A stretch of 64,000 nucleotides of DNA from Chryseobacterium tructae (GTDB lineage Bacteria; Bacteroidota; Bacteroidia; Flavobacteriales; Weeksellaceae): NCBI RefSeq assembly GCF_030409875.1, contig NZ_JAUFQR010000003.1:1-64000 (forward strand), in the 5' to 3' direction. The notes below the pieces were generated by a model that was not told where the DNA came from, ran no database searches, and worked only from the letters and a program-made list of their open reading frames with translations. Position 1 is the first letter of the stretch. Each line of letters opens with the position of its first letter. Shown here piece by piece: positions 39,640-50,033 of the stretch. Made by a program: the position numbers and the translations under genes.

Positions 39640-41316
39640 TTAGGGTATCTTTATAGCAGGAACCTGCTGGGAAGGTAATTTCGGCCCTAATTCCACACAT
39701 AAGAATTTTTTTGAATATTTATAAACAGATACACTGTTTACAGTAGATGAAGGTACCGGTGTATTGGCAGGACTTACCAATGATATTTCAACAGGTAATG
39801 TATAACAACCCGTGAAGCCATTCTGTACAAAATTTTCATACGTAACATTTCCGCCGGCAGATACTATTTTTAATCTGGCATTTACAACCGTACCTGCCAT
39901 TTTAAATTTCACTTGTCCTGTAAGCACTTCTTTATGAGGATTGCCAGGTACTACAACGTATTTTGTACAACAGACAGGACTGGCAGTAATATTTCCCGAA
40001 GACTGAGGCTGAGCCCCTTCTACAACCACTGTAAAACATCCAATTGAACAGATACTTCCTGTATATGGGCATTTTACATTGATACAGATTGTATTGGTGC
40101 CTACCTTCAAACTTGAAAAAGAAATCAATCTTACTGAAGGAGTAGATCCATTGGTATGGGTATATGGATTACCCCCTGAGCTAACGATAGCAGGAACTCC
40201 ATTGATAAGAATAGTAATCTCTGAAGCCCAAATTCCCGTATTGAGTGTATTGTATGGATGTGGAGAAGCTTCAACCCGTAAAAGTTTAGAAGAATTTGCT
40301 GCACTATACGGAATTGTCAAAGTTCCTCCCGGATTAATTGACGGACCGCTCACATTCGGAAATTGTATGGATGATGTAGGCGAACTGACGCAACTGCAAT
40401 TACCGGATGACTGTATCTGGTTGATATTGTCGACAGAAGCGGGTTCATAAGAAACTTTCTTAGAAAGAATACTTAAGATAATCCCTGCATTCATCGAAAA
40501 CGCATTAAACCTGTTCTTGGTTTCTATAGTCTGATATTTTCCGGACATCATCTGATCAATACTGTAAAAACCTTCACTATTAGGAGAACCACCAGGTATA
40601 AACGTTGTACTTGTATTCTTTACATTGGGTCCGGCAATATAACTTCCTTCTACAAAGAAGCCAATTCTTCCCGGGAAATAAGAAAATCTTATTTTGGGAA
40701 TCACACCAAGACCATCTGTTTTAGAAGTTAATCTTTTGAGCGTCTCAAAACTTCGGGTCTGTCCATTAACACTTGATGTCTGAACCGTAGAAAATTCACT
40801 TTCCCTTAAACTGACATAGGCCAGATTAAGAATTGGCGATACTGTAAACTTATTAAAAGAGATATTAGACTGGATTCCAGCTTCACCGATGAAGCCATTT
40901 TGCCTGCTTCTGCTTGCTTCTGTTTTGAGAGAAGGTGCTGAAGATTGTCCTGAAATATTATAGACCATCCCTTCAGCCTGAGATTCTTTTTTCATTCCGA
41001 AAAGGCCAAGTCCTCCATTCACACCGAATGAAGTATAATTCGTTTCCGTATTGCTCAATGTAACAAGAGGAGCATACAGGTTAATATTGCCGTTGAATGC
41101 ATTTCCGGTATGGCTGCTTTCACTGTAAGTTTTGCCCGGGAACAAACCTCCCCCACCCAAAGATATCAAAAGGTTTCCGCCCGGATTTTTCCCACCTTTC
41201 ACAATCACTCCTTTGATGGGCTGTCCCGGCCTTGTTTCCTGTGCTCCAGCATTGATACACAATAAGATCCATAAGAGGATCATGGCTTTTCTCATAAAAG
41301 TAAAATTCGTTTTCAT
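39640..41316 (-). CDS. Surface/outer-membrane protein next to a two-component pair
   Basis: A 558-residue secreted protein I cannot name. An ATG eight codons into the frame (MRKAMILLWILLCINAGAQ) gives a clean signal peptide and is the likely start at 41292. Residues about 40-290 look like an outer-membrane beta-barrel (alternating GVNGGLGLFGMKK, FSYFPGRIGFFVEGSYIAGP, FNAFSMNAGIILSIL). About 300-560 is a Cys-containing, beta-rich, Ser/Thr-rich region (NCSCVSSPTS, INVKCPYTGSICSIGCFTVVV, ASPVCCTKYVVVPGN). It follows the response-regulator gene with a palindromic site between them, so it may be its target. Confidence 0.72.
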   Translation of the reverse strand: MKTNFTFMRKAMILLWILLCINAGAQETRPGQPIKGVIVKGGKNPGGNLLISLGGGGLFPGKTYSESSHTGNAFNGNINLYAPLVTLSNTETNYTSFGVNGGLGLFGMKKESQAEGMVYNISGQSSAPSLKTEASRSRQNGFIGEAGIQSNISFNKFTVSPILNLAYVSLRESEFSTVQTSSVNGQTRSFETLKRLTSKTDGLGVIPKIRFSYFPGRIGFFVEGSYIAGPNVKNTSTTFIPGGSPNSEGFYSIDQMMSGKYQTIETKNRFNAFSMNAGIILSILSKKVSYEPASVDNINQIQSSGNCSCVSSPTSSIQFPNVSGPSINPGGTLTIPYSAANSSKLLRVEASPHPYNTLNTGIWASEITILINGVPAIVSSGGNPYTHTNGSTPSVRLISFSSLKVGTNTICINVKCPYTGSICSIGCFTVVVEGAQPQSSGNITASPVCCTKYVVVPGNPHKEVLTGQVKFKMAGTVVNARLKIVSAGGNVTYENFVQNGFTGCYTLPVEISLVSPANTPVPSSTVNSVSVYKYSKKFLCVELGPKLPSQQVPAIKIP

Positions 41317-41363
41317 ATCAATTAGTTTTAGAATTGTTGATCAAAATTCATTAAAAGCAGGAC

Positions 41364-41389
41364 ATAAAAAAATCCCTAATTGTAGGGAT
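41364..41389. promoter_or_regulatory. Palindrome between response regulator and surface gene
   Basis: ATCCCTA (41372-41378) ATTG TAGGGAT (41383-41389), with a seven-A run at 41364-41370 that would be a T tract on the minus strand. It could be the terminator of the response-regulator gene, an operator, or both; the same half-sites recur at 42090-42107. Confidence 0.6.
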
Positions 41390-41419
41390 CGCAAAATGAT
41401 ATGATACTGAATTCCAGAT

Positions 41420-42040
41420 TTACTCTTTTATATTTTTAAAGTACCAGGAAACCGCCTCACCCAAAGACGAAATATGAAGCTTGTTATAGATATGTTTAAT
41501 ATGGGTATTCACCGTGGAATAGCTTATTCCCAGTTGATCTGCGATCATTTTATAGCTCATCCCTTCGGCAAGCAGTTTCAAAACCTCCCGTTCTTTTTGT
41601 GTCAAAAGCTTCTGATCGGCTGTCGGCTGAAAATATTCCAGGACTCTTTTTGCAATAGCAGGATTCATGGATGCACCGCCTTCGTAAACTTCTTCAATCG
41701 CCTGAAGAATCCGTCTTGGAGTATCGCTTTTCAGGATATAGCCACTTGCCCCACCAGAAATAGATCGGAATATCTTTTCGCTATCATCAAAAGCAGTCTG
41801 TATCAAAACATTGATATGCGGGAATTTTGATTTGATTATTTTCAAACCTGCAATTCCATCTACAACCGGCATATTGATGTCCATCAAGACAACATCAGGC
41901 TGATAACTTTGCATTTCTACTTCTACATTTTCACAATTGAGTGCTTCACCGATATACTCCATATTTTCGGAAAGCTCAATTAAAATTCTGAGGCTTTGCA
42001 GTCGCTCGGGACTATCGTCATAGGCAAATATTCTGATCAT
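41420..42040 (-). CDS. NarL/LuxR-type response regulator
   Basis: A 206-residue transcription regulator. The N-terminal receiver (1-125) has acidic residues near position 9 (IFAYDDSPERL) and the phospho-Asp in DVVLMDINMPVVDG (about 56), then the Thr in NVLIQTAFDD and Lys in GYILKSDTPRRIL. The C-terminal LuxR helix-turn-helix is LTQKEREVLKLLAEGMSYKMIADQLGISYSTVNTHIKHIYNKL. It is encoded immediately after the histidine kinase at 42087 and is its obvious partner. A palindrome lies just upstream of its start and another after its stop. Confidence 0.95.
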   Translation of the reverse strand: MIRIFAYDDSPERLQSLRILIELSENMEYIGEALNCENVEVEMQSYQPDVVLMDINMPVVDGIAGLKIIKSKFPHINVLIQTAFDDSEKIFRSISGGASGYILKSDTPRRILQAIEEVYEGGASMNPAIAKRVLEYFQPTADQKLLTQKEREVLKLLAEGMSYKMIADQLGISYSTVNTHIKHIYNKLHISSLGEAVSWYFKNIKE

Positions 42041-42086
42041 GGTAAATACTTAGAGGGGTCAAAGTTAAATTCTTGCTGAGCAGTTA

Positions 42087-45000
42087 TCAATCCCTAAATT
42101 TAGGGATAAGGATTTTTATATAAGTTCCTTTTTGAGATTCAAGGTCAAAAGTTCCGTTCATTTCCAGGGTTCTTTTCTTCATATTACCAATCCCGTTTCC
42201 TTTTATTTCTGTCGGATTGAATCCTACTCCATTATCTTTTATTTCCATTATATGATTGCTCTCTTCTGTCTTAAGGTTAATAAAAACTTTATCGGCTTTG
42301 CTGTACTTTGCAATATTATTGAGGGCTTCTTTTACAATGAGAATTATGTTTTTTTTGATGCTGAAATCCACAATTTCATCATCAATGATTTCATCTATAT
42401 CGATTTTATAATCTATGTCTGTATTTCCCAGTATTTCACTGGCTATATTTCTGATTCTGGTAGAAAGGGTCATGAGAGAATCGGTATTGGGCTTCAGGCT
42501 CCAGACAATATCACTCATATTTTCAGAGAGTTTTCTGGATTGATTTTCTATATTTCTGAGGACTTTCTGGGCATCTTCTATTTTTTGTTTGCCTATAAGT
42601 TCTCCGGCCACTACAGAATTGATCTGTAAACTACTCAAGGTGGAACCGATGTCATCATGCAAATCTGCTGTAATTTTATTTCTCTGAGTTTCCAATGCCA
42701 TTTTTTCTTTGAATTCGTTTTGCTGCCTGATAAACTTCCATCGGCTCACTGCCATGATCAGGCCTCCGAAAATAAAACCTCCGATAATGACCCAAAATAA
42801 AAATGTCTGATAGAAAACCTTTGCTACGATTATGGTGATTGGTTTCTTATAAAAAACACTTCCTGTAAATTTATCTGCAATCCCGAATTCAATTTCATAT
42901 GTCCCCGGTGCAAGACTATTGAGATTAAGCGGAACTTTTTTAGACAAACTTTTCCAGACTTTATCAATATTTTTGATCCGATACATTATTTTTCTCTGTG
43001 AACCATATTCTAGATCTTTTATCAATGCCTTTATTGAGATATTATTTTCATTGTATTTAAGATGAAGTTCTTTCAGGGTATTAATTCCTTCTTTAGAAAC
43101 ATAGCGGTTATTATTCACTAGAATTTCATCAAAATAAATCTCAGGACGATAGAAAGAATTAAGCTTTAGTGGAGGTTTAAAATAATTAAGTCCTTTCACT
43201 CCTCCAAAATATAAGGTTCCATCTGAAGCTTTGAGAAATGCTCTGTTGTTGAAGTCCCAAAACTGAATACCATCTTCTTTATCATAATTGGTGATCATAT
43301 GGGTTTTGGTGTCAATACTTGACAACCCTCTCTGATGGCTGCACCAGAGTTTTCCAAAATCATCCAGCAGAAGTCCGTAGATATATGTTCCGGCAAGATG
43401 ATTATTACTATCAAATATTTTTATTGTTTTAAAATTCTTATCCAAGAGATGAACTCCCTGATTTGTACCTACCCAAAACTGTTTATTTTTTATATCTTCC
43501 TGTATATAGAAGCATTGTACATTCGGAAGGATTTTTCCAATGATCTTATATTGGTTCTTTCCTTCAATCTTTGCCAATATCATATCCCGGTTCAGATAGC
43601 TTATTGCTATCCTTTTGTTGCTCAAAATATTAATATAAAAACTATTCTGCCCCGGAATACTTTTAATCTTTTCGAATTGATCTTTTGCTTTATTAAAAAA
43701 ATACAATCCTGTAGAGAATGAAAATAATGACGTTGAATCCGGAAAACTTACCATACTCTGATGTTTTCCCATGATCTCATTATCAAAATTATAACCGGCT
43801 TTGAGCTTTAGATCTTTATTAAATATGATAATTTTCGACTGATCTCCGCTCAGATTATTTTCAACCATCCACAATTCCAGAGTATACGGATTTACATAGC
43901 TTTTGCTTCTGGAATTGGAATAATAACTGATCCTATCGGAGGCAAATTTTTGAGTGGAGAACGTTTTAGGATTAAAAATAGCCATTGAATTAACAAGGAT
44001 GGTATGATCCGGAAGTTCTATAATATCTGAAACTCCCCTGTCTCTGAAATACTGAAGGAGAATATCTTTACCAGCCAGAGTATTTTTGAGCATTGCTCCC
44101 CGAAAATCCATAATAACTTCTCCTTGCCCGTCATCACAAAACCATAACCTCCCTATTTTATCCAACTGAAGATTATAAATTCTTTCAAAGCCTTTGTGAA
44201 AAGCCCCACCGTTCTTAAACTGTTTATCATAAATGAAAAGAGAATTTCCACCCATCAAAGCTACTTTATCTTGATCCACTGCTATGCTTACAATTCTTTT
44301 GATAGCTGTCTGCCGATGATCTAAATCTCTGTAATTATTTTTCATGATCAACAATCCGTCATCCACTGTTCCCAGATACAACGCGTCATTTTCTTTGTCA
44401 TAAGCCGCTGACTGAAAAACTACTGAAGATCCAATCCCTAATTCCCGGCTGGGAAAGCCTATTTTCCCGGAATTCAGGTTGTAGGTTATCAGTTCTTTGG
44501 TTCCTACGAAACATATATTGCCCTGTTTATCAAAAAATGGCATTCTAAAATAGAAGACATTACCATCGATATTGTATATATGAACCGATTTCAGAGGTTC
44601 TATAGGAATTCTTGTTACCAGACTGATCTCTTTTGTTTCAATATCAAAACTCGCCAGCTGATACATTTCATTAAACAGCCATATTTTACCATCTGCAAAT
44701 CCAATAGGAATAGCCGTTTTACTATTGGAAATTTTTCCATAGATATCAATTAAGGTAAATTCGTCTAACTGATAGTCATAAATATATAAACCTCTTGTAC
44801 TACCGATATATAAATGATTGTTGTCTTCTGCAAATCCATATCCCTGCTGGAGTGTGGGGCAGTTTTTGAAAAAATATTTAAGGTTATAAACTTTTACTGA
44901 TGAGCCGTCATATCTGTTGAGAGCATCATTACAAGTAAGCCATATAAATCCCTTTCGGTCTTCAAACCAAAAATAATTGGAGCCCTGCGAAAGTCCGTCA

Positions 45001-45119
45001 TCCTGTGTTATGGCGGCCACAGAATAATTACCCAGATCTTGATTTTGGGAACTCAGTTTTACACTTCCGAATAATGCCAATATAGCGCAAAGTTTTAACA
45101 GAAGTTTCATGATTATCAA
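42087..45119 (-). CDS. Two-component sensor histidine kinase with periplasmic beta-propeller
   Basis: A 1010-residue sensor. An N-terminal signal (MKLLLKLCAILALFGSVKLSSQ; ATG at 45110 is the better start) is followed by about 650 residues of ligand-sensor propeller repeats (DDGLSQGSNYFWFEDRKGFIWLTCNDALNRYDG, IDKIGRLWFCDDGQGEV-type blades). A Y_Y_Y-type sandwich (about 690-770) leads to one TM helix (VFYQTFLFWVIIGGFIFGGLIMAV, about 775-800). The cytoplasmic part has HisKA_3 (MALETQRNKITADLHDDIGSTLSSLQ) with its phospho-His, and a HATPase_c domain (ALNNIAKYSKADKV, DNGVGFNPTEIKGNGIGNMKKRT). The arrangement suits sensing an extracellular polysaccharide or surface signal. Confidence 0.93.
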   Translation of the reverse strand: MIIMKLLLKLCAILALFGSVKLSSQNQDLGNYSVAAITQDDGLSQGSNYFWFEDRKGFIWLTCNDALNRYDGSSVKVYNLKYFFKNCPTLQQGYGFAEDNNHLYIGSTRGLYIYDYQLDEFTLIDIYGKISNSKTAIPIGFADGKIWLFNEMYQLASFDIETKEISLVTRIPIEPLKSVHIYNIDGNVFYFRMPFFDKQGNICFVGTKELITYNLNSGKIGFPSRELGIGSSVVFQSAAYDKENDALYLGTVDDGLLIMKNNYRDLDHRQTAIKRIVSIAVDQDKVALMGGNSLFIYDKQFKNGGAFHKGFERIYNLQLDKIGRLWFCDDGQGEVIMDFRGAMLKNTLAGKDILLQYFRDRGVSDIIELPDHTILVNSMAIFNPKTFSTQKFASDRISYYSNSRSKSYVNPYTLELWMVENNLSGDQSKIIIFNKDLKLKAGYNFDNEIMGKHQSMVSFPDSTSLFSFSTGLYFFNKAKDQFEKIKSIPGQNSFYINILSNKRIAISYLNRDMILAKIEGKNQYKIIGKILPNVQCFYIQEDIKNKQFWVGTNQGVHLLDKNFKTIKIFDSNNHLAGTYIYGLLLDDFGKLWCSHQRGLSSIDTKTHMITNYDKEDGIQFWDFNNRAFLKASDGTLYFGGVKGLNYFKPPLKLNSFYRPEIYFDEILVNNNRYVSKEGINTLKELHLKYNENNISIKALIKDLEYGSQRKIMYRIKNIDKVWKSLSKKVPLNLNSLAPGTYEIEFGIADKFTGSVFYKKPITIIVAKVFYQTFLFWVIIGGFIFGGLIMAVSRWKFIRQQNEFKEKMALETQRNKITADLHDDIGSTLSSLQINSVVAGELIGKQKIEDAQKVLRNIENQSRKLSENMSDIVWSLKPNTDSLMTLSTRIRNIASEILGNTDIDYKIDIDEIIDDEIVDFSIKKNIILIVKEALNNIAKYSKADKVFINLKTEESNHIMEIKDNGVGFNPTEIKGNGIGNMKKRTLEMNGTFDLESQKGTYIKILIPKFRD
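42090..42107. promoter_or_regulatory. 18-bp perfect palindrome before the response regulator
   Basis: ATCCCTAAATTTAGGGAT is a perfect palindrome inside the last codons of the kinase gene and 50 bases upstream of the regulator start. Its ATCCCTA/TAGGGAT arms equal those at 41372-41389. A candidate binding site for the cognate LuxR-type regulator. Confidence 0.6.
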
Positions 45120-45300
45120 TTTAAATAAAGTTAATCTTTTTTATGATTCTATAAATTTTCTCCTTTAAGATGTAACATTTAATGTTCTTCAGTTGTCTAA
45201 TTATACAGAAAGGTCAAACAATTCATTTTTAAATATAAATTTTTAGTAACTGAAAATCAATAACTTAAATTTAATTAAAAATATTTCTCAGTACTTTGTA

Positions 45301-45332
45301 TTGCATGATACTATATTTATTATATATCTTTG
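45301..45332 (+). promoter_or_regulatory. Probable promoter of the first TonB receptor
   Basis: TTG (45301-45303), a 21-base spacer and TATCTTTG (45325-45332) match the Bacteroidota promoter pattern, about 50 bases before the ATG. The rest of 45120-45300 holds no gene. Confidence 0.6.
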
Positions 45333-45381
45333 TAATGTAAAATAACAAACCATACAAGCTATTAATTAAAAAATAATAATC

Positions 45382-47656
45382 ATGAAAACTCAAATTCTCA
45401 TTGCAGCACTATTCTTCAGCGGACTGATTTCCGCTCAACAGAAGAAAGATAGTTTGAAAGTAAATGCTATTGAGTCAGTCAATATCAAGAAACAGGTTTT
45501 CAAAAAACAAGGAGACCGTCTTGTATATGATGTAGCAGCCTCTCCTATTGCCAAAGGCACCAATACTTTTAATCTTTTGAAGCAAACACCTATGATTTCC
45601 AGCATTGATGGGAAAACGCTGAAGATTCTTGGAAAGTCTGATGCCGTTATCTACATCAATAACAAAAAAACAAATATGGATTCTGAGGCATTAATTGAAA
45701 TGCTTAAGTCTACCCCATCGGAAGATATTCAGAAAATTGAAGTAATTACCGTTCCCGGAAGTGAATTTCAGGTGGAATCTAAGGAAGGGGTGATCAATAT
45801 TGTGATGAAGAGGAGTAAAAACAATGGTTACAATGGAACTTTGAAAATGCAGAATGAGCAAGCTTATTATAATAATCCATCAGCAGGTGCTTCTTTCAAT
45901 TTCAGACAGGGAAAATGGTCAGGAAATTCAAATTTCAGAATGGGCAGCTGGACTGAAAGACAAAGATATACTCTGTCTAACGGAGATTCCACTTTTAGAA
46001 ATGAATCTTATGGATCGAATGACGACCCCAATAAAAACTTCGGCGGCGGATTCAATATTGATTATGAGATCAGCAAGAAACAAAGCTTAGGACTGTCTTA
46101 TAATATGAGATACAACAAAAGTTTCGATTCTGTTCTGGACATGATGAACTGGCAAAATGGGCAATTATCCAACAGAACGATCAATAATGAAGATGCTCAA
46201 ACCAGAAATCACTCTTTTAATCTGAACTATGAAATAAAAACCGACTCTATAGGAAGTAAACTAACTTCTAATGTTTCTTATCTATGGTTTAACAGAGACA
46301 AAATGAGTTTCAATGAGAGCATTCCTTTGGATGTTCAGCCTTCAAGTGAAGCGTATAAAAAGAGATATTCTGCATTACACCAATCGGTACCTCAAATTAT
46401 CAATAATTATGCAGCTAATATAGATTATCTGAAAAAGACTACTAAAGGAGCAACGTGGCTAATGGGAGTGAGTTATAATTATACCAATACGGATAATGAT
46501 ACCAGACAAGATAAATTAATTGGTGATGAATTTGTAATGGATACGAAACAGACCAATCATTTCATTTATAAGGAAAACATTTTAGGAATTTACCTCAACT
46601 ATGAAAGAAAGCTAACCGAAAAGTTATCCGGAAAAATTGGAGCCCGCTATGAAATGACCAGAAGTACAGGAGATATTCTTGGAAAAACAGGGTTTGAAAG
46701 AAATTATAATAATCTGCTTCCTTATCTGAATTTAAATTATGCTATCAATTCTGACCATAACCTGAGTTATACCTTCTCCAGCAGAGTCAGAAGACCACGA
46801 TTCTGGGAGCTTAACCCATCAAGAACATATTTCACTCCTACCAATTATACTCAGAATAATCCGTTTGTATTGGCTGCTAAATTCTATAATCAGGAATTGA
46901 ATTATATGTATAAATGCGTTCTATGCGAATCTTAGTTATACTATGGTAGAGGATGCCTCTGCTTCTGATCTGCTTCCTTTACAAGGGATCTTAACGGCTC
47001 CAAAGAGAGATGAAAATGGTAATATCATATATGATAATGAAGGAAAAATGATCATGGAAAAAACTCGATTTCTAAGATATATAAGAACCAATTATGGAAA
47101 AAACAGGGAGTTGAGTTTAACTCTTGGAATGAACAAATCCTGGTTTAAAGATATCTGGACAACAAATTATTCTGTAAACCTTGGGTATAATACTTATACT
47201 GGAGGTGTATTTCAAGATCCTACTTCTCAATTAGGCCCCTATGAAACAGAAGATCTGGAGCCTTATATCATTGATGTAAAGAACTACAATATGTCTTTAA
47301 CTCTCAACAATATCGTTCGACTTTCTTCTAAAAAAGACTGGTTCTTAGGTGTTAATTACTTTTTCTCTAGTAAAGTAGCCATGGAAGGAGGTACAATCGG
47401 GGTAAGACAAAGCTTTGATATCAGTCTGAAAAAAATAATAGGCGACTGGACTGTGGTTGCGGAAGTGAATGACCTATTCAATCAAAGTTTTTACAGACTT
47501 AACAGCGTACAGCCTAATGGAAGTTACAATAATATCACCAACTTCAATTATCCACGATTACTGAATATTGGAGTAACCTACAACTTCGGAAATCAGAAAA
47601 TAAAAAAAGCAAGGGAAATGAAATCAGCAAATGATGCTGTAAAATCAAGAACCTAA
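45382..47656 (+). CDS. TonB-plug outer-membrane beta-barrel protein, copy 1 (apparent frameshift)
   Basis: A 758-residue (repaired) outer-membrane receptor-like protein. MKTQILIAALFFSGLISAQ is a signal peptide. There is no carboxypeptidase-like domain; the plug follows (about 30-145: VKSVNIKKQVFKKQGDRLVYDVAASPIAKGTN, IEVITVPGSEFQVESKEGVINIVMKRSK), then a 22-strand-type barrel ending in a Phe-rich beta-signal (VTYNFGNQKIKKA). The frame breaks at 46912-46914 (AAA); two added A residues give YMYKNAFYANLSYTMVED and join the next frame. It is about 45 bases upstream of its paralog. The paralog reads YMYKNSYF at the same point, supporting the repair. Confidence 0.88.
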
Positions 47657-47701
47657 TCTATAAAAACTTCTCTCTTTTAACCACTCTTAAAAAAAACAAA
47701 C

Positions 47702-49951
47702 ATGAAACGTATACTTTTGTCAATAGTAATCATATTCGGAACCTGCGCATTTGCTCAGGAGAAGAAATCTGATTCGACAAAGACTAAAAATATAGAAGGT
47801 GTTACCATCACTAAACAGATTTTCAAAAAACAAAGCGATCGTTTGGTGTATGATGTTGCTTCTTCACCTATAGCGAAAGGAAATACAACTTTTGACCTTC
47901 TGAAACAAACGCCATTATTGTCTTCAACGGATGACAAAACATTAAAGATTGCAGGAAAAAATAATGTATTAATCTATATTAACGGAAGAAAATCCAATAT
48001 GGATGCGGAGTCACTGGCTCAGTTCCTGAAAAACACTCCGGCTGAAAACATTCAGAAAATTGAAGTAATTACTGTTCCGGGAAGTGAATATCAGGTAGAA
48101 TCTTCTGACGGGATCATTAACATCGTTTTGAAGAAAAAAATGAGTGATGGTCTTAACGGGAATATGAGATTCTCTAATACTCAGGGTAAATACAATGCAA
48201 GCCAAGCCAGTTTCTCTGCCAATTACAGAAAAGATAAACTGGGAATAAGTGCCAGCCTCAGCGGCGGTGAAAATATTGAAGCTCAAACTTACACCCTGAA
48301 AAACAGCAGTGAGGGAGCTTCCAATGAATCAACCGGTAATATTGATGATCCAAACAAAAATATTGGTGGGTATCTGAATATCGATTATCAATTAAATGAT
48401 AAGAGCAATTTAGCATTATCCTGGAATACATGGGCCAACAAGAGTTATAACTCAACTGTCAACCTCTTCAATACAATTATCAGTACAAATGAACCAAGCT
48501 ATACATGGTCTAAAAACAAAGAGGATGCAAGAAGTTATAACAACTCACTCAATTTAAATTATGAATTAAAAACCGATTCTTTAGGCAGTAAACTGAATCT
48601 AAATGCAGCGTATCTGAACTATAAAAGGTTTCAATATACCAATAATATGACCTACCACTCTAATATCAACAGAGATGTACTAGGGGAAAGCACACAATTG
48701 TTGCAGGATCTACCACAGATCATTAACAATTTCTCAGGTATGGCAGATTATATCCAGAAGTTTAAGAATGACCTGACTATTTCTGTAGGTGGAAATTATA
48801 ATAAAACCAAAACAGATAACGATACTAAAAATGATTCTTATAATTTCGATACAGCAACTCCTGATGCTAAACCTAATCATTTTATTTATGATGAAAATAT
48901 TTATGGTCTTTACATCACTGCAGAGAAGAAATTTTCAGATAAATTCTCAGGGAAAGTGGGAACAAGATATGAGATTACCAACAGTCTAGGAACATCCGAT
49001 AACCCATCTTCAGAAGATCTTAGACGAATTGAAAGAAATTATAACAATTTACTTCCTTACTTAAGCCTGAACTATACCATTAATGATAAAAACAACATCT
49101 CTTATTCATTTTCAAGCAGAATGAGAAGACCAAGTTTCTGGGAAATAAATCCGGTAAAGAATAAACTGACGGATAATAATTATACTCAAAACAATCCTTT
49201 TGTAAAGGCTTCTTCTACTTATAATCAAGAGTTGATGTATATGTATAAGAATTCATACTTTGTAGTTTTAAATCATTCTTATATTAAAGATGCTATCACT
49301 CAGGTGCCTTTACAGGGTTACCCTCTACATCCTGACGGAACAGTAGGTGAAAATCTTGCCTTACGATATATAAGAACCAATTTTGGTGATAAACAGGAAA
49401 TGTCTGCGATGGTAGGAATTCAAAAATCTTTCTTTAAACAGTACTGGACTACCAACTCCAGCATTGGTTTTCAACATAACAGGAACAATGGAAGCCTTGC
49501 CGTGGATCCTACCACAGGAGACCGATTCATAGATAAAGATGGTAAAGATTTCGTCTACGTTAATACGACCAATTCTACCAGCATTTTGATCCAAACCAAC
49601 AATACGATCCGCCTTGATAAAGCAAAAACATGGTTCCTTGGGGTTAATTTCTTCTACATAGACAAGCAGCAGATAGAGCTGGGTATGCTACGAGGCTTAT
49701 CAAGTTTAGACCTTAGCATCAAGAAAAACTGGAACGACTGGACTTTTGCCTTGAATGTAAATGATGTTCTAAGAACCAATATTGTAGTCATTGATGATTA
49801 TCAAGCTAACGGAAACTACAATTATATTCATCAGAATCAATACAAAAGAAACTTAACTGTGAGCCTTACTTACAATTTCGGGAATAAAAAACTGAAAAAG
49901 ATAAGAGATATTGAAGGGGCTTCCGATTCTATCAAGAGTAGAACAAGATAA
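47702..49951 (+). CDS. TonB-plug outer-membrane beta-barrel protein, copy 2
   Basis: A 749-residue intact paralog of the preceding gene. Signal peptide MKRILLSIVIIFGTCAFAQ, plug SVTITKQIFKKQSDRLVYDVASSPIAKGNTTFDLLKQTPLLSS-like text at about 30-75, and PGSEYQVESSDGIINIVLKKK, then an extended barrel (NYNKTKTDNDTKNDSYNFDT, SYSFSSRMRRPSFWEINPV) ending VSLTYNFGNKKLKKIRDIEG. It belongs to the outer-membrane beta-barrel group of TonB-dependent-like proteins, but its ligand is unknown and no SusD partner is adjacent. The strong match in plug region and C-terminus to copy 1 shows a tandem duplication. Confidence 0.92.
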   Translation: MKRILLSIVIIFGTCAFAQEKKSDSTKTKNIEGVTITKQIFKKQSDRLVYDVASSPIAKGNTTFDLLKQTPLLSSTDDKTLKIAGKNNVLIYINGRKSNMDAESLAQFLKNTPAENIQKIEVITVPGSEYQVESSDGIINIVLKKKMSDGLNGNMRFSNTQGKYNASQASFSANYRKDKLGISASLSGGENIEAQTYTLKNSSEGASNESTGNIDDPNKNIGGYLNIDYQLNDKSNLALSWNTWANKSYNSTVNLFNTIISTNEPSYTWSKNKEDARSYNNSLNLNYELKTDSLGSKLNLNAAYLNYKRFQYTNNMTYHSNINRDVLGESTQLLQDLPQIINNFSGMADYIQKFKNDLTISVGGNYNKTKTDNDTKNDSYNFDTATPDAKPNHFIYDENIYGLYITAEKKFSDKFSGKVGTRYEITNSLGTSDNPSSEDLRRIERNYNNLLPYLSLNYTINDKNNISYSFSSRMRRPSFWEINPVKNKLTDNNYTQNNPFVKASSTYNQELMYMYKNSYFVVLNHSYIKDAITQVPLQGYPLHPDGTVGENLALRYIRTNFGDKQEMSAMVGIQKSFFKQYWTTNSSIGFQHNRNNGSLAVDPTTGDRFIDKDGKDFVYVNTTNSTSILIQTNNTIRLDKAKTWFLGVNFFYIDKQQIELGMLRGLSSLDLSIKKNWNDWTFALNVNDVLRTNIVVIDDYQANGNYNYIHQNQYKRNLTVSLTYNFGNKKLKKIRDIEGASDSIKSRTR

Positions 49952-49992
49952 AACAAACTTTCTTCACATTTAACCAATTATATTTTTTATTC

Positions 49993-50021
49993 AAACCTGT
50001 TGATTCTTCAGCAGGTTTTTT
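49993..50021 (+). terminator. Terminator of the receptor pair
   Basis: CCTGTTGA and TCAGCAGG (about 49996-50015) form an eight-pair stem with one G-U, followed by a T run, 45 bases after the second receptor. Confidence 0.75.
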
Positions 50022-50033
50022 ATCTTTAGTTAT

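Noticed and set aside
45382..46943. Programmed ribosomal frameshifting in the TonB receptor
   Set aside because: The junction is AAATGC with no slippery heptamer, and the intact paralog aligns with a continuous frame; a two-base deletion explains it better.
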